Shown piece by piece: positions 8,816 through 17,468 of a DNA stretch of 25,683 nt. Under the pieces are notes generated by a model. That model was not told the origin of the DNA and did no database searches. It saw only the letters and a program-made list of their open reading frames with translations. The first letter of the stretch is position 1. Each line of letters starts with the position of its first letter. Made by a program: the position numbers and the translations under genes. The DNA comes from a virus. The stretch lies in IMG/VR virus record IMGVR_UViG_3300007537_000015, positions 1 to 25,683 of that record; one strand, written 5' to 3'.

Positions 8816-9991
8816 ATGGACGAAAATAAATTCAATTTAGTATTTAGTGGTAGTTCTAATGGCAGAATTAACACTAAAATGAAACAAATTCCAGCGAAAT
8901 TCCTGTATTCTGATATCAGTTGGGGGTTTGAATGTTCTCCAGGCGATAGACCTGCTGAACCCATTATGCCCAACAGGTATGCACCAATCGTAAAAGAAAT
9001 AAGAAACAAAAGCCTTTTTGAAAAGGGCATTGTGATCCCTTATGGTACGATTATATCTGCTTTGCCTGTTATGAATAAAGAATATTATAGCAGTGGAGCT
9101 GGTCCTGATAATCTTGGTGCTGCCAGTGGTGATACATCATCTGGTAATCTAGCATTAGGTATTGGGTACGATGGAAGTTTAATTCAGGACGATCTCAATG
9201 ATATGATTGATGGTTATGATAGAATTAAGCTCATCGCTACAATCGCAAATGGTGGTGAAGATGCTACAGATCTTTACACATCTAAAGATACAGACAGAAA
9301 TCGAGTTGGTCTAGATGGTTCTCTGGTAGAAGCTGGAGATGCCTTTACAAGAGGTAAAAATATACCTTTTGGTTTTGTAACAGAAGATATATATCTATTC
9401 GAATCAGGAAATCGTATAAACTTCAACGAAGTAAGTTACAATAAATTCAGTACTTTTGCTACTGATTACTTTGTTGAAATGCCATATGTCGTTAACGATA
9501 GTTACAATGTTGGCGATGGCGGTAACTACGATGGAGATGATTCTGCATCTGATGTATATAAAGCTATCAAAAATCTGGGTATGCCATTTCTTTGGGCTGA
9601 AAGTGCAAGCGACCTTATAAATGGTGCATTTGTACAACCTGACATGAATGGCAAATGGAGAATGCAGTATAGTGGTAAGGCTAGTGCTGTTTCTGGAAAC
9701 AAAACAGCCCAGACAACTGGTAAGCTTATTTCATTTACTAACAAGTATCCGAAAGATCTTGAAAACTTTGTGGAAACTTGGAACAATGCAGACGCCAGTA
9801 ACTATGGTAAAAACTATAGTGGTGCTACTTCTACAGGTGGTACTGCTACATACGGTTTACCGTATAAATTATTTGTTATGATATGTACAATACTTTCTGC
9901 TGATAGCACTGAAATTTCCTATAGTAATATAAAGGATTTTCTAAACAGTGGCGAAGTGGGCATTGCCCGAATTAACGTACATACGTCATAA
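8816..9991 (+). CDS. Unknown virion protein between scaffold and major capsid protein
   Basis: A 391-aa protein with a good ribosome binding site (GGAGGA, 8803-8808) before ATG 8816. It is acidic and rich in Gly, Ser, Asn and Asp, with no membrane segment, which suits a beta-rich surface protein. Residues about 90-125 form a Gly/Ser-rich loop (SSGAGPDNLGAASGDTSSGN). It sits 32 bp after the scaffold and 19 bp before the major capsid gene, so a capsid accessory or decoration role is plausible. I do not recognise the family. Confidence 0.7.
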   Translation: MDENKFNLVFSGSSNGRINTKMKQIPAKFLYSDISWGFECSPGDRPAEPIMPNRYAPIVKEIRNKSLFEKGIVIPYGTIISALPVMNKEYYSSGAGPDNLGAASGDTSSGNLALGIGYDGSLIQDDLNDMIDGYDRIKLIATIANGGEDATDLYTSKDTDRNRVGLDGSLVEAGDAFTRGKNIPFGFVTEDIYLFESGNRINFNEVSYNKFSTFATDYFVEMPYVVNDSYNVGDGGNYDGDDSASDVYKAIKNLGMPFLWAESASDLINGAFVQPDMNGKWRMQYSGKASAVSGNKTAQTTGKLISFTNKYPKDLENFVETWNNADASNYGKNYSGATSTGGTATYGLPYKLFVMICTILSADSTEISYSNIKDFLNSGEVGIARINVHTS

Positions 9992-10010
9992 TATGAAGGA
10001 GGAAATATAA

Positions 10011-11315
10011 ATGAATCCTAAAAATAACGAACAAACACAAGCTAAACAGCAAAAACAAGTACATTTTACACGGGCTTGGGATGCTATCCTTCACAATGAC
10101 GGGTATATGACATCTGAGAACGGAGATGTTTATCAAGTACAACTCTCCGACATGTTAAAAGAGGAAGATTTACAGCCTTTAACTACTCAGGCCATCACGC
10201 ATGTAATGCAAGATGAAATCGAACCAATGTCAGTAGTTTATGATAATTTCTTTACTGAGCTTAAAATGACTACTACTGAACAATCTATAATTGTTCACAA
10301 TATTGGTCCTCTTACTGTTGAACCACTTGGTAGATATGGTACAGAATATCCTGAAACCAATCTAGCAATTGATCAAGACGGCCAAGAAATCAATCTGAGA
10401 TTACAGCGATATGGTATAGAACTTCGTATGCACGAAGATGCTGTATCTAGAAACCAGATTCCTTTAGTATCTTTATGGATGAGACGAGCTCGTAATGCGT
10501 TCGCTCGAAATAGAGAAAAACTTGGATTGGTTGAACTGTTAAAAACTGGTATTGTTACTTTCGATAATAACAGTCCCGGTGATTATTCTCATGATGTTGA
10601 ATCTTTGACTGGTCGAGATATTAGTGGTGCTTTCAATGGTACTATGACTCTCAATGATCTAATGAAAATGTATACAAAAGCTCTGCTTGATGGTTTCACT
10701 CTTGATACCATTTTAATGCATCCTTTTGCATGGCAAACTTTCATGACTGATCCCGAAATGAAGGAAATTGTTGTTAATAACAACACCATTACTTCATATC
10801 GCCCGCCAAATGGTTCTGGTGCGACTGGTAGATTTAGTGCAATGGAATTCAAAAGAAATCTTGGTCTGCCCTGGTCTAAAGGCGCAGGTAATGATGATTT
10901 GGATCCCACTTTAGCTAAATTGGGCCAAAATCCATACAGTTTAAATAACTCAGTATTGGGTGCATCGTATAATATTAAACCAAAATACTGGCCAACACCA
11001 TTGAACATTGTTGTTTCACCTCATGTTCCATTACGAACAGTTAATGGATCCACTGTAAGTGATATAATTTTTGCTCAAAGTAACGAAGCCGGTCTTGTAT
11101 TACGTGAAGGTGAACCTCTTGTTCGAAGCTTTAATGTTGAAGAAAAAGAGGCTATCGTAACACGTATGCGTGAAGGTTTAGCATTCGGCACAATGAATTT
11201 AGGTAAAGGTGTCAGAGTAGCCAAAAACGTTGTTGTAGGAAGGAACTATGTATTCCAAAATACAAACTCTGTTTCACTTGGTTCAATTGACACATCAGCT
11301 GATCGTATGCCTTAA
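10011..11315 (+). CDS. Major capsid protein
   Basis: This 434-aa protein should build the icosahedral shell with the HK97 fold. It follows protease and scaffold, has a strong AAGGAGG (9995-10001) and resembles SPO1-like capsid proteins: a Gln-rich N-terminus that could be trimmed by the protease, helical delta-domain-like DMLKEEDLQPLTTQAITHV, the region GPLTVEPLGRYGTEYPETN, and long spine helices around residues 145-185 and 215-230. The C-terminal part (IVVSPHVPLRT, then EEKEAIVTRMREGLAFG) fits the axial domain. It is followed by a perfect palindrome rather than directly by the next gene, as expected for a highly expressed gene. Confidence 0.85.
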   Translation: MNPKNNEQTQAKQQKQVHFTRAWDAILHNDGYMTSENGDVYQVQLSDMLKEEDLQPLTTQAITHVMQDEIEPMSVVYDNFFTELKMTTTEQSIIVHNIGPLTVEPLGRYGTEYPETNLAIDQDGQEINLRLQRYGIELRMHEDAVSRNQIPLVSLWMRRARNAFARNREKLGLVELLKTGIVTFDNNSPGDYSHDVESLTGRDISGAFNGTMTLNDLMKMYTKALLDGFTLDTILMHPFAWQTFMTDPEMKEIVVNNNTITSYRPPNGSGATGRFSAMEFKRNLGLPWSKGAGNDDLDPTLAKLGQNPYSLNNSVLGASYNIKPKYWPTPLNIVVSPHVPLRTVNGSTVSDIIFAQSNEAGLVLREGEPLVRSFNVEEKEAIVTRMREGLAFGTMNLGKGVRVAKNVVVGRNYVFQNTNSVSLGSIDTSADRMP

Positions 11316-11341
11316 TTAGGTATAAGATTAACTGACAGATA

Positions 11342-11373
11342 AACTAGAGTGCTGATTAATCAGCACTCTAGTT
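11342..11373. repeat. Perfect 16-bp palindrome after the major capsid gene (hairpin, possible terminator or RNA processing site)
   Basis: Left arm 11342-11357 (AACTAGAGTGCTGATT) and right arm 11358-11373 are exact reverse complements, 27 bp after the capsid stop. In RNA this makes a stem of about 14 bp with a tiny AT-rich loop. The sequence after it is ATATAAATATATAAG, not a T run, so it is not a typical intrinsic terminator. It might stabilise capsid mRNA, stop transcription on both strands, or bind a dimeric protein. Confidence 0.6.
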
Positions 11374-11415
11374 ATATAAATATATAAGAAAATATAAATA
11401 CTTAAGGATATAAAC

Positions 11416-11964
11416 ATGGCGAATAAAAAAAGCAACAAAAACAAAGAAGAAATAATATACTTCAAACTGGGTAATGCTGCTCTCAAATTTGAAACACCTG
11501 ATGGCTCAGTAAATCTTAACAAACTAAGTGGTAAAACATCAGGATCTGTTTCCAGTAAAGATGGCTTAACATATAATATGGTAAGACGAGCCATTATGCA
11601 TGGTACATTAATTCAGACAAAGAAACAACTTAAAAACGAAAACCCTGCGAAACCCATAAACATAGAGGGAATGGCGGATGAAAAAGCACGAGCTAAAAGA
11701 GATTCAGCAACTTTACTTCGAAAGATGAAAAAGGATAAACTTTTGGAACAAATCAAAAGTATAAAAAACCATAATCTTCTGTCTAAAATGATAGAAGACG
11801 AATCTCAAGGTAAAAATGTATCCAGACGTCCTCGTGATGCTGTCATTGATACCTTAAAAGAACGACTAAGAGAACTACAAAAAGAAGCCAAATCAGGAAT
11901 GATTTCATACACTGAGACGAAACAGACTAAAAAGAAACTTGAGTCTGAAAACAATAGTGAATAA
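11416..11964 (+). CDS. Unknown basic 182-aa protein
   Basis: The start ATG 11416 follows AAGGAT (11403-11408). The protein is Lys/Arg-rich. Residues 1-70 look like a small folded domain (YFKLGNAALKFETPDG), and residues about 85-182 are long charged helices, likely coiled coil (SATLLRKMKKDKLLEQIKS, TLKERLRELQKEAKSG). It lies between the major capsid gene and the first connector gene, so it may be a minor head protein. I recognise no family. Confidence 0.65.
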   Translation: MANKKSNKNKEEIIYFKLGNAALKFETPDGSVNLNKLSGKTSGSVSSKDGLTYNMVRRAIMHGTLIQTKKQLKNENPAKPINIEGMADEKARAKRDSATLLRKMKKDKLLEQIKSIKNHNLLSKMIEDESQGKNVSRRPRDAVIDTLKERLRELQKEAKSGMISYTETKQTKKKLESENNSE

Positions 11965-11987
11965 TAATTAGTCCCAAATGATATATA

Positions 11988-13283
11988 ATGTTAACGATAG
12001 TATCAACATCACCAACCCATCAAGCTGAAAATGTTTATCTAGATAAAACATTAAGAGTAAAATTCTCACACGAATTACGTAATTCATCGTTAACAAAAGA
12101 CAATTTTAAAATATACTACTATCCATCCTGGAATGGCCAAATAGCAATTCGATCAATTGAAAAGGAGGAGGACGATGAGAATAAAATTCTCATCGTCCCT
12201 GAAGTTCAATTTCCTGAAAATACAACACTAGTATTATGGATAAGAGGCGATAATAATCTAGATGATGGAAATGTAACCGGTGTAAGATCGTTTGAAGCAC
12301 AGGGTTACATGGATGGGCATACTGAAATAATATTCACTACAGGCACCAAAGTAAGAGCAGATGACATAGAAACTGACGAAATAGATGCACCTGCAGAACA
12401 AGCCAGACCCGGTACTGGTCAACCAAGTATAGATGCTATCTTCGGAGATGATTATCTTGATGTAATAGCAACTTATCCTCCGGATTTATCATCTAATGTA
12501 TCTGGATTAACTGAACTAGTATTTAAATTTGACGAAGCAGTAGCTAATGTTGATACAACTAGTGGAGTAATAGCACCTATATCGGGATTAATGGAAGTAA
12601 CATCCACATCTTATATATACGGAAATGAAGTAACAGAACCAGTAATTAACAGTGAGGATATAAATATAAATAATGATATAGTCACTATATCAGTATCCGA
12701 CGATGATTTCAGCAAAAATACAGAATATGTATTTACCATACATAGAGAGAAAATAACCAGTATAACTGATAAACAACTCCAATATGATTATTCATTAAAG
12801 TTTGGTACAAAATTGGAACCAATGTACACAGATATAAATACTGTACGTAGACTGGGTGGATATTTAGTTCCGGAAGATTTAGAAGCGTATACAATTAACG
12901 CTCATATTCTATTAGCAAGTATTTGGTATCATGAACAAATGGGAAATGCCAAATTATTAACACCTCCATATGCATGGAATGTTATTCAAGCAGTATCGTG
13001 GCGGGTTATATGTACTATAGCTCGTGGTATCGTTCTTGGAGATCTAGGATTTATAGAACGCAAAAGATTAGCAGATTTACAAATCGATTATGATTCTGAT
13101 GGTGCTAAAGAACTAATGGATGAAGCCTGTCAAAATGCTTTAGACTATTTACACAAAGTAAAAGGCTATAATACAAAAACAGGTGTGAAAAGTAAACAAA
13201 CGGATAGATATCCTGGAAGAAAGAGATTCATTACTAAATATTCAAGAAGAGCACTATTAAATCGCATATCAAGGATACGATAA
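11988..13283 (+). CDS. Head-tail connector/adaptor-like protein with two N-terminal Ig-like domains
   Basis: A 431-aa protein in the position of the neck adaptor. Residues 1-115 and about 155-275 each read like bacterial Ig-like Big_5 domains: STSPTHQAENVYLDKTLRVK with SSLTKDNFKIY, and ATYPPDLSSNVSGLTELVFK with a matching end. The C-terminal 155 residues begin TDINTVRRLGGYLVPEDLEA and are mostly helical with a basic tail, resembling connector proteins that dock under the portal. I infer that the Ig-like part is displayed outside the neck. The start at 11988 has no Shine-Dalgarno. The gene ends one base before the next ATG. Confidence 0.6.
   Translation: MLTIVSTSPTHQAENVYLDKTLRVKFSHELRNSSLTKDNFKIYYYPSWNGQIAIRSIEKEEDDENKILIVPEVQFPENTTLVLWIRGDNNLDDGNVTGVRSFEAQGYMDGHTEIIFTTGTKVRADDIETDEIDAPAEQARPGTGQPSIDAIFGDDYLDVIATYPPDLSSNVSGLTELVFKFDEAVANVDTTSGVIAPISGLMEVTSTSYIYGNEVTEPVINSEDININNDIVTISVSDDDFSKNTEYVFTIHREKITSITDKQLQYDYSLKFGTKLEPMYTDINTVRRLGGYLVPEDLEAYTINAHILLASIWYHEQMGNAKLLTPPYAWNVIQAVSWRVICTIARGIVLGDLGFIERKRLADLQIDYDSDGAKELMDEACQNALDYLHKVKGYNTKTGVKSKQTDRYPGRKRFITKYSRRALLNRISRIR
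12170..12198 (+). repeat. Perfect 13-bp hairpin inside the connector gene
   Basis: GGACGATGAGAAT (12170-12182) and its exact reverse complement (12186-12198) flank a 3-nt AAA loop. The hairpin follows directly on a purine run AAAAGGAGGA (12160-12169). It lies fully within coding sequence (residues about 61-71, acidic EEDDENKILIV). No T run follows. Confidence 0.6.
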
Positions 13284-13775
13284 ATGCGCTCTAGATTTTT
13301 CAGAGATATACAAAAATTCATAGAAGAATATGGATGGTGGATTATTCTCAGAAGTTTCGATTTGTCAGAATATTCCAGATATTGGAATAAAGTATCAAAA
13401 GAAGCAATTGGTGGACCTGCTTATAAATACAATGATATAATACTTAAAGGTAGAAGAGTTGAACATATAAAAGGTGATACTGAAAAACCGTATTCAAAAC
13501 AACTGGTTTCAGATGTTTTTGACTCGGTATATTATCTTCTTGGTCATGTTAGACCAAAGAAAGAAGATGTTATTATGGAAATATCACCAGAAGTAAATCA
13601 AGTTCCGACTCCACCTAGAAAGGTTCGGCCATATGAATTATTTGATATTGAACATGCTGAACCTAAGATAGAGAAAGGACTTATTGTTACAAAATGTTAT
13701 TGTAACAAAAAGGTTCCAATTAATGATGAAACATTAACTGGATTAATACCTGTTAGATATAAAAAGATAAATTAA
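13284..13775 (+). CDS. Neck protein, possible head-tail stopper
   Basis: A 163-aa protein whose ATG directly follows the stop of the connector gene. The N-terminal half is aromatic and basic (FFRDIQKFIEEYGWWIILRS); a Pro-rich linker follows (VPTPPRKVRPYELFD); the end holds CYCNKKVP. Position after the adaptor and before the tail genes suits a head completion or stopper protein. Assignment is from context rather than a recognised motif. Confidence 0.5.
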   Translation: MRSRFFRDIQKFIEEYGWWIILRSFDLSEYSRYWNKVSKEAIGGPAYKYNDIILKGRRVEHIKGDTEKPYSKQLVSDVFDSVYYLLGHVRPKKEDVIMEISPEVNQVPTPPRKVRPYELFDIEHAEPKIEKGLIVTKCYCNKKVPINDETLTGLIPVRYKKIN

Positions 13776-13785
13776 GGATAACAAT

Positions 13786-14100
13786 ATGCAAACTACGCAC
13801 GAAATTAATAAGATTAAAGATAAATATAAAGATGTTAACAAATATAAAACAGCTGATATTGCATTGGCGGCAACAATGATGCTTAAAGGCAAAAAACTTT
13901 TGTATTTGGAACCATTGAATAATTACAGAAACAGAAAACCAGATATCTTTCACTTTGTGTTTCAAGATACAAGTGATCGTGAACAATTGGTATTACATTA
14001 TTCTACAAATAGTGAAGAATTACAAGTAATACCAAATGCTTTCCGATCAACAATGAAATACTTGAAAGAGAAAACTAAAAACTACCCAGAAATGGAATAA
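13786..14100 (+). CDS. Small unknown protein, DUF5659-like
   Basis: A 104-aa protein, ATG 13786 after AAGGA. The pattern KYKTADIALAATMMLKGKKLLYLEP followed by a short beta hairpin (FHFVFQD) and a final helix resembles small phage neck-region proteins of the DUF5659 type. The role is unknown. It lies 10 bp from the gene on either side, so all are probably on one transcript. Confidence 0.55.
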   Translation: MQTTHEINKIKDKYKDVNKYKTADIALAATMMLKGKKLLYLEPLNNYRNRKPDIFHFVFQDTSDREQLVLHYSTNSEELQVIPNAFRSTMKYLKEKTKNYPEME

Positions 14101-14109
14101 TAATATATA

Positions 14110-14820
14110 ATGATTGCAGCTAACAAAAAGGATACATATTGGAACGAACTTGGTATTATTGACCAGGTTTATAGAATAGTGGATGCTTATAATAAAATTA
14201 AACACCCATATTCTATGACAGATAATATACACTTACAAGCTGCATACCCAGATTATATATTTGATAAAACGTCGCAAGCTAATGTAGAAACATCTCCACA
14301 TTTGTTGATATGTTATGATGTCATAAAGAAGGAAGATGGTTCATATGGTGAAAACACTTTTAGTAATACTAAAAAACCTAGGCCAGTTTTAATGGAAACT
14401 AAGAATATAACTCTAAACGAAGGCCAAAATGATGAACGAGAAGCTAAAGAGGAAATATATACTAAAAGATATGACCTAACATTTAGGTTTGATTGCATGG
14501 CACCTACTGACACTGAAGCGTTGCGACTTACTTGGCTTTTTGAGAGAATGATGGAAATCCATGCAGAATATCTAGAAAGAGGTTGCCACCGATGGATATA
14601 CATAGGAAGAAAACCTTCTTACTTTAATCGTGAGACTAAATATAGAAGCAGATCCTGTGAGTTTTTTGCTCAAGTTGAAGAACAGTGGCATATCTATAGA
14701 GACAAGATTCAAGAAATTAAACTTAATTATCTGAACCTCACCCAGAGAGATATGTGGGACATAGGTGGATTAAATGTCCCATCTGGATTTACAGGTAATA
14801 GAATATACGAAAACTTATGA
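14110..14820 (+). CDS. Neck/tail completion protein, possible tail terminator
   Basis: A 236-aa mixed alpha/beta protein immediately before the tail sheath, the place where SPO1-like phages keep the tail terminator or completion protein that caps the tail and joins it to the neck. Visible features are an N-terminal helix region (ELGIIDQVYRIVDAYNK), a central strand block (KRYDLTFRFDCMAPTDTEAL) and Trp-rich segments. ATG 14110 has no Shine-Dalgarno. The function is inferred from gene order. Confidence 0.5.
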   Translation: MIAANKKDTYWNELGIIDQVYRIVDAYNKIKHPYSMTDNIHLQAAYPDYIFDKTSQANVETSPHLLICYDVIKKEDGSYGENTFSNTKKPRPVLMETKNITLNEGQNDEREAKEEIYTKRYDLTFRFDCMAPTDTEALRLTWLFERMMEIHAEYLERGCHRWIYIGRKPSYFNRETKYRSRSCEFFAQVEEQWHIYRDKIQEIKLNYLNLTQRDMWDIGGLNVPSGFTGNRIYENL

Positions 14821-14849
14821 TAATATAACACATTAGGAGGATTTTACAA

Positions 14850-17267
14850 ATGGCAGAAAATTATCCATACGTAAGTGGAGTAAGAAGTAACCTTATAGAA
14901 GGTCAAATTAAGGAGGAATCATTACCTCCTTCAGCAAATACCATATTAATTCTTGGTACGGCTGAAAAAGGTGACCTATTTACTCCCACACGATTAACCC
15001 CCCAAAATGCTGAGGAAAATTTCGGTGAAAACATAAATGATGCTTATCAAGGCTATAACCTTATGAAAGGTTTCCATGAAATAACATCATCTATGCCTGG
15101 AACCGAGGTAATCGGCATTAGAATTGGGAACGCAAAGAAAGCAAAGTTAGATTTATACGAATCTCAACAGACAAGTGGATCATATGAACCACAATCATCT
15201 GCTACCAAATCCCTCACTATAAAAGCAAATAGCGAGGGTGAGGAAGGTAACGGTATTATAGTAAAAGTCTATAAAAGCTCAGATGATACATATGGTGTTC
15301 CGTCACGATTAACTATTCAATTGCCGGATGGTGTAACTTCAGATTTCGATCTAATCAATGATTACACTACACCCGCAATTTTGGCCGCTGCAATAAATAA
15401 CGATGCTGATGCATCTGAATATATAACAGCTGAACCAAATGTAATTGAAAAATCAGAAACAGCCAATATTGTTAGCGGTGATGTTTCTGGAGTTATTAAT
15501 CCTGACATTAGTCTTGATGAAGATAACATCATCGATATTACAAATGTATATACTGCTTCAGAATATAATGACACTGACAGTGTAGATGCAGGTAGAACAT
15601 CCGCAGAATTAGCGAAAACACCTGAAAAATCAATGGATGAAACAGAAACTACTATCAATGAATTTTGGACCGTTATTGGTTCTGAATTCGCAGTTGATTC
15701 AAGTGGTGATAATGTTTCGTCTGTTTCTCCATCTACTGTCAAAGAAGTATATCTGGAAAAAGCTAATACATTCGATTATGGAGATGTCGATCCTAAATTT
15801 AATGAATCCGCGGATGACGCAATAAAAGACGTAAAAGTCTATCTTGTTAAATCTACCGGGGTAACAGAAGATATTACAGACGGTACCGAAGTAGACAGCA
15901 TAAGTCTTGATACTGGTAAAATAGTTCTTTCAGACTATCTTGAAGCTGGACAAGGTATAAAGGTTGAATATAAATATAATACAACCTTTACCGAATCTAA
16001 GCTAAGAAGCAGTCTAGAAATGGGCAATGCTTACAACTACTTTGTTACAGGCAACACTATAATGTTTGGTGGTGGACAAGTTAATCCACTTGAAGTTAAA
16101 TATAATACCAAAACATCACATACGATCAGCGACGTTGATCTTGACGCGGGTACTCTAACCTTAGCAAGTGACGGTAGTGAACCAGAAGTAGGAGACATAT
16201 TAAATATAGATTATGTATTTAATCCACAACTTCCTGCTGCAACTGGAGCTACTATTAGTGATACAATTACACAAATGTCGCAGTTGTCAGGTGGTTCAAA
16301 TGGACGAAAGATGAGTAAATCAGAAATGTATACTCAGCTTAAGAAAGGCTATTTAGCAGCCGATAATACTCCTTGTTCGATAGTAATCCCACAAGGTGTA
16401 TACATCGATGATACAATGGAAGGTCTGGATTATGAAACAGGCTTACCTGTAACAACAAATGCAGGTTTCCATTCACAGCTAAGTACCTTTTTAGCTAGAC
16501 ATAGCAGATATGTATCTGAATGTCGTGGCATTATGTCTGTTAAACCAATGACAGCTGAAAATCCAACTAGACCGACTCTAGAAGAGAAGGAAAGCTGGTA
16601 CAATAGTCTTACAAATGTGAGCACTACAGATGGTACCAGAGCAGCTAATATTATATCAGCGATAAATGATTATCATTTAGTTGTTACAGTTGGAGATTTA
16701 CTGTTAGTTCATCCTGAGATTTCAGGTGGTGCAATGTATGCAGAAGGAGCACATAATATTATTGGAGCAATGAAATTGAACCATGATAATACAGCTTCTT
16801 TAACCACTCGCAAATTGCCTGGAAATCTTATTCAAGGTATGCAATATAAAATAGTTGCAGCTGACCGCGTAAATACAATAAATAGTATGCGGTATACTTT
16901 GATAACTGAAGACAGTGATACTGGAGATCTAAAATTGGCATCAGCGCCAACTGCAGCCTCCAGTGATTCTCAGTTCAGGAAACAATACAACCTCGATGTT
17001 ACAATTGAAGCTATAAGGAAAGTACGACGTCACTTGAAGAAATTTATTGGTGAAGCCAATAAAAAGTCTACTCGTGAATCAATGAAACGTACTGCTGAGC
17101 AAAAACTTAATGAAATGTCACCTGATAAATTAATCGATGCTAGAGTAAATATCATAGCTGATAGAACTCAGGCGATTTCAGGTAGCGTTCAAGTTGATTT
17201 ACTGCTGGTAACAGCTGTAGAAATTGAAAACATTAACATAAGAACCAGAATAGAACTAGGTATATAA
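14850..17267 (+). CDS. Contractile tail sheath protein
   Basis: An 805-aa protein that should form the contractile outer tail cylinder. The start ATG 14850 has a strong TTAGGAGGA. The N-terminus (YVSGVRSNLIEGQIKEESLPP, ILILGTAEKGDLFTP) and C-terminus (TIEAIRKVRRHLKKFIGEAN, AISGSVQVDLLLVTAVEIEN) match the sheath family pattern of an N-terminal strand plus a C-terminal arm that interlocks subunits. It is longer than the roughly 590 aa of staphylococcal Herelleviridae sheaths. The extra length seems to be variable acidic beta domains at about residues 110-480. A strong terminator follows 17 bp after the stop. Confidence 0.88.
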   Translation: MAENYPYVSGVRSNLIEGQIKEESLPPSANTILILGTAEKGDLFTPTRLTPQNAEENFGENINDAYQGYNLMKGFHEITSSMPGTEVIGIRIGNAKKAKLDLYESQQTSGSYEPQSSATKSLTIKANSEGEEGNGIIVKVYKSSDDTYGVPSRLTIQLPDGVTSDFDLINDYTTPAILAAAINNDADASEYITAEPNVIEKSETANIVSGDVSGVINPDISLDEDNIIDITNVYTASEYNDTDSVDAGRTSAELAKTPEKSMDETETTINEFWTVIGSEFAVDSSGDNVSSVSPSTVKEVYLEKANTFDYGDVDPKFNESADDAIKDVKVYLVKSTGVTEDITDGTEVDSISLDTGKIVLSDYLEAGQGIKVEYKYNTTFTESKLRSSLEMGNAYNYFVTGNTIMFGGGQVNPLEVKYNTKTSHTISDVDLDAGTLTLASDGSEPEVGDILNIDYVFNPQLPAATGATISDTITQMSQLSGGSNGRKMSKSEMYTQLKKGYLAADNTPCSIVIPQGVYIDDTMEGLDYETGLPVTTNAGFHSQLSTFLARHSRYVSECRGIMSVKPMTAENPTRPTLEEKESWYNSLTNVSTTDGTRAANIISAINDYHLVVTVGDLLLVHPEISGGAMYAEGAHNIIGAMKLNHDNTASLTTRKLPGNLIQGMQYKIVAADRVNTINSMRYTLITEDSDTGDLKLASAPTAASSDSQFRKQYNLDVTIEAIRKVRRHLKKFIGEANKKSTRESMKRTAEQKLNEMSPDKLIDARVNIIADRTQAISGSVQVDLLLVTAVEIENINIRTRIELGI

Positions 17268-17284
17268 GATATACACTAGTTTAC

Positions 17285-17314
17285 AAGGGCCCATATAATG
17301 GGCCCTTATTTTTT
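17285..17314 (+). terminator. Intrinsic terminator between tail sheath and tail tube genes
   Basis: Perfect 10-bp stem AAGGGCCCAT / ATGGGCCCTT (17285-17294 and 17298-17307), loop ATA, followed by ATTTTTT (17308-17314). This is a canonical rho-independent terminator and is far more GC-rich than its surroundings. Confidence 0.92.
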
Positions 17315-17357
17315 CACTTGAAGAATATATATTTAATCTAATTAGGAGGTAAAAACA

Positions 17358-17468
17358 ATGGCTACAGCATATTCATCATTCAGCGGTATAGATATTATCG
17401 CAATAGTAGATGAAGTGCCTATAGCCACCTTTCAGGGTATAAGTTACTCGATAACAAGAGAAAAGGCT
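17358..17468 (+). CDS. Tail tube exon 1 (37 codons)
   Basis: ATG 17358 has AGGAGG at 17344-17349. The exon ends ...REKA at GGCT; its last 8 nt AAAAGGCT pair fully with GGCCTTTT at 17683-17690, with the expected U-G pair at the splice site. Read-through without splicing would add only seven residues before TAG. Confidence 0.88.

Noticed and set aside
11375-11400. Two TATAAATA octamers resembling T4 late promoters before the 182-aa gene.
   Set aside because: The same octamer occurs elsewhere in this AT-rich window (for example near 22209 and 23650) in unlikely promoter positions, so chance is a sufficient explanation.
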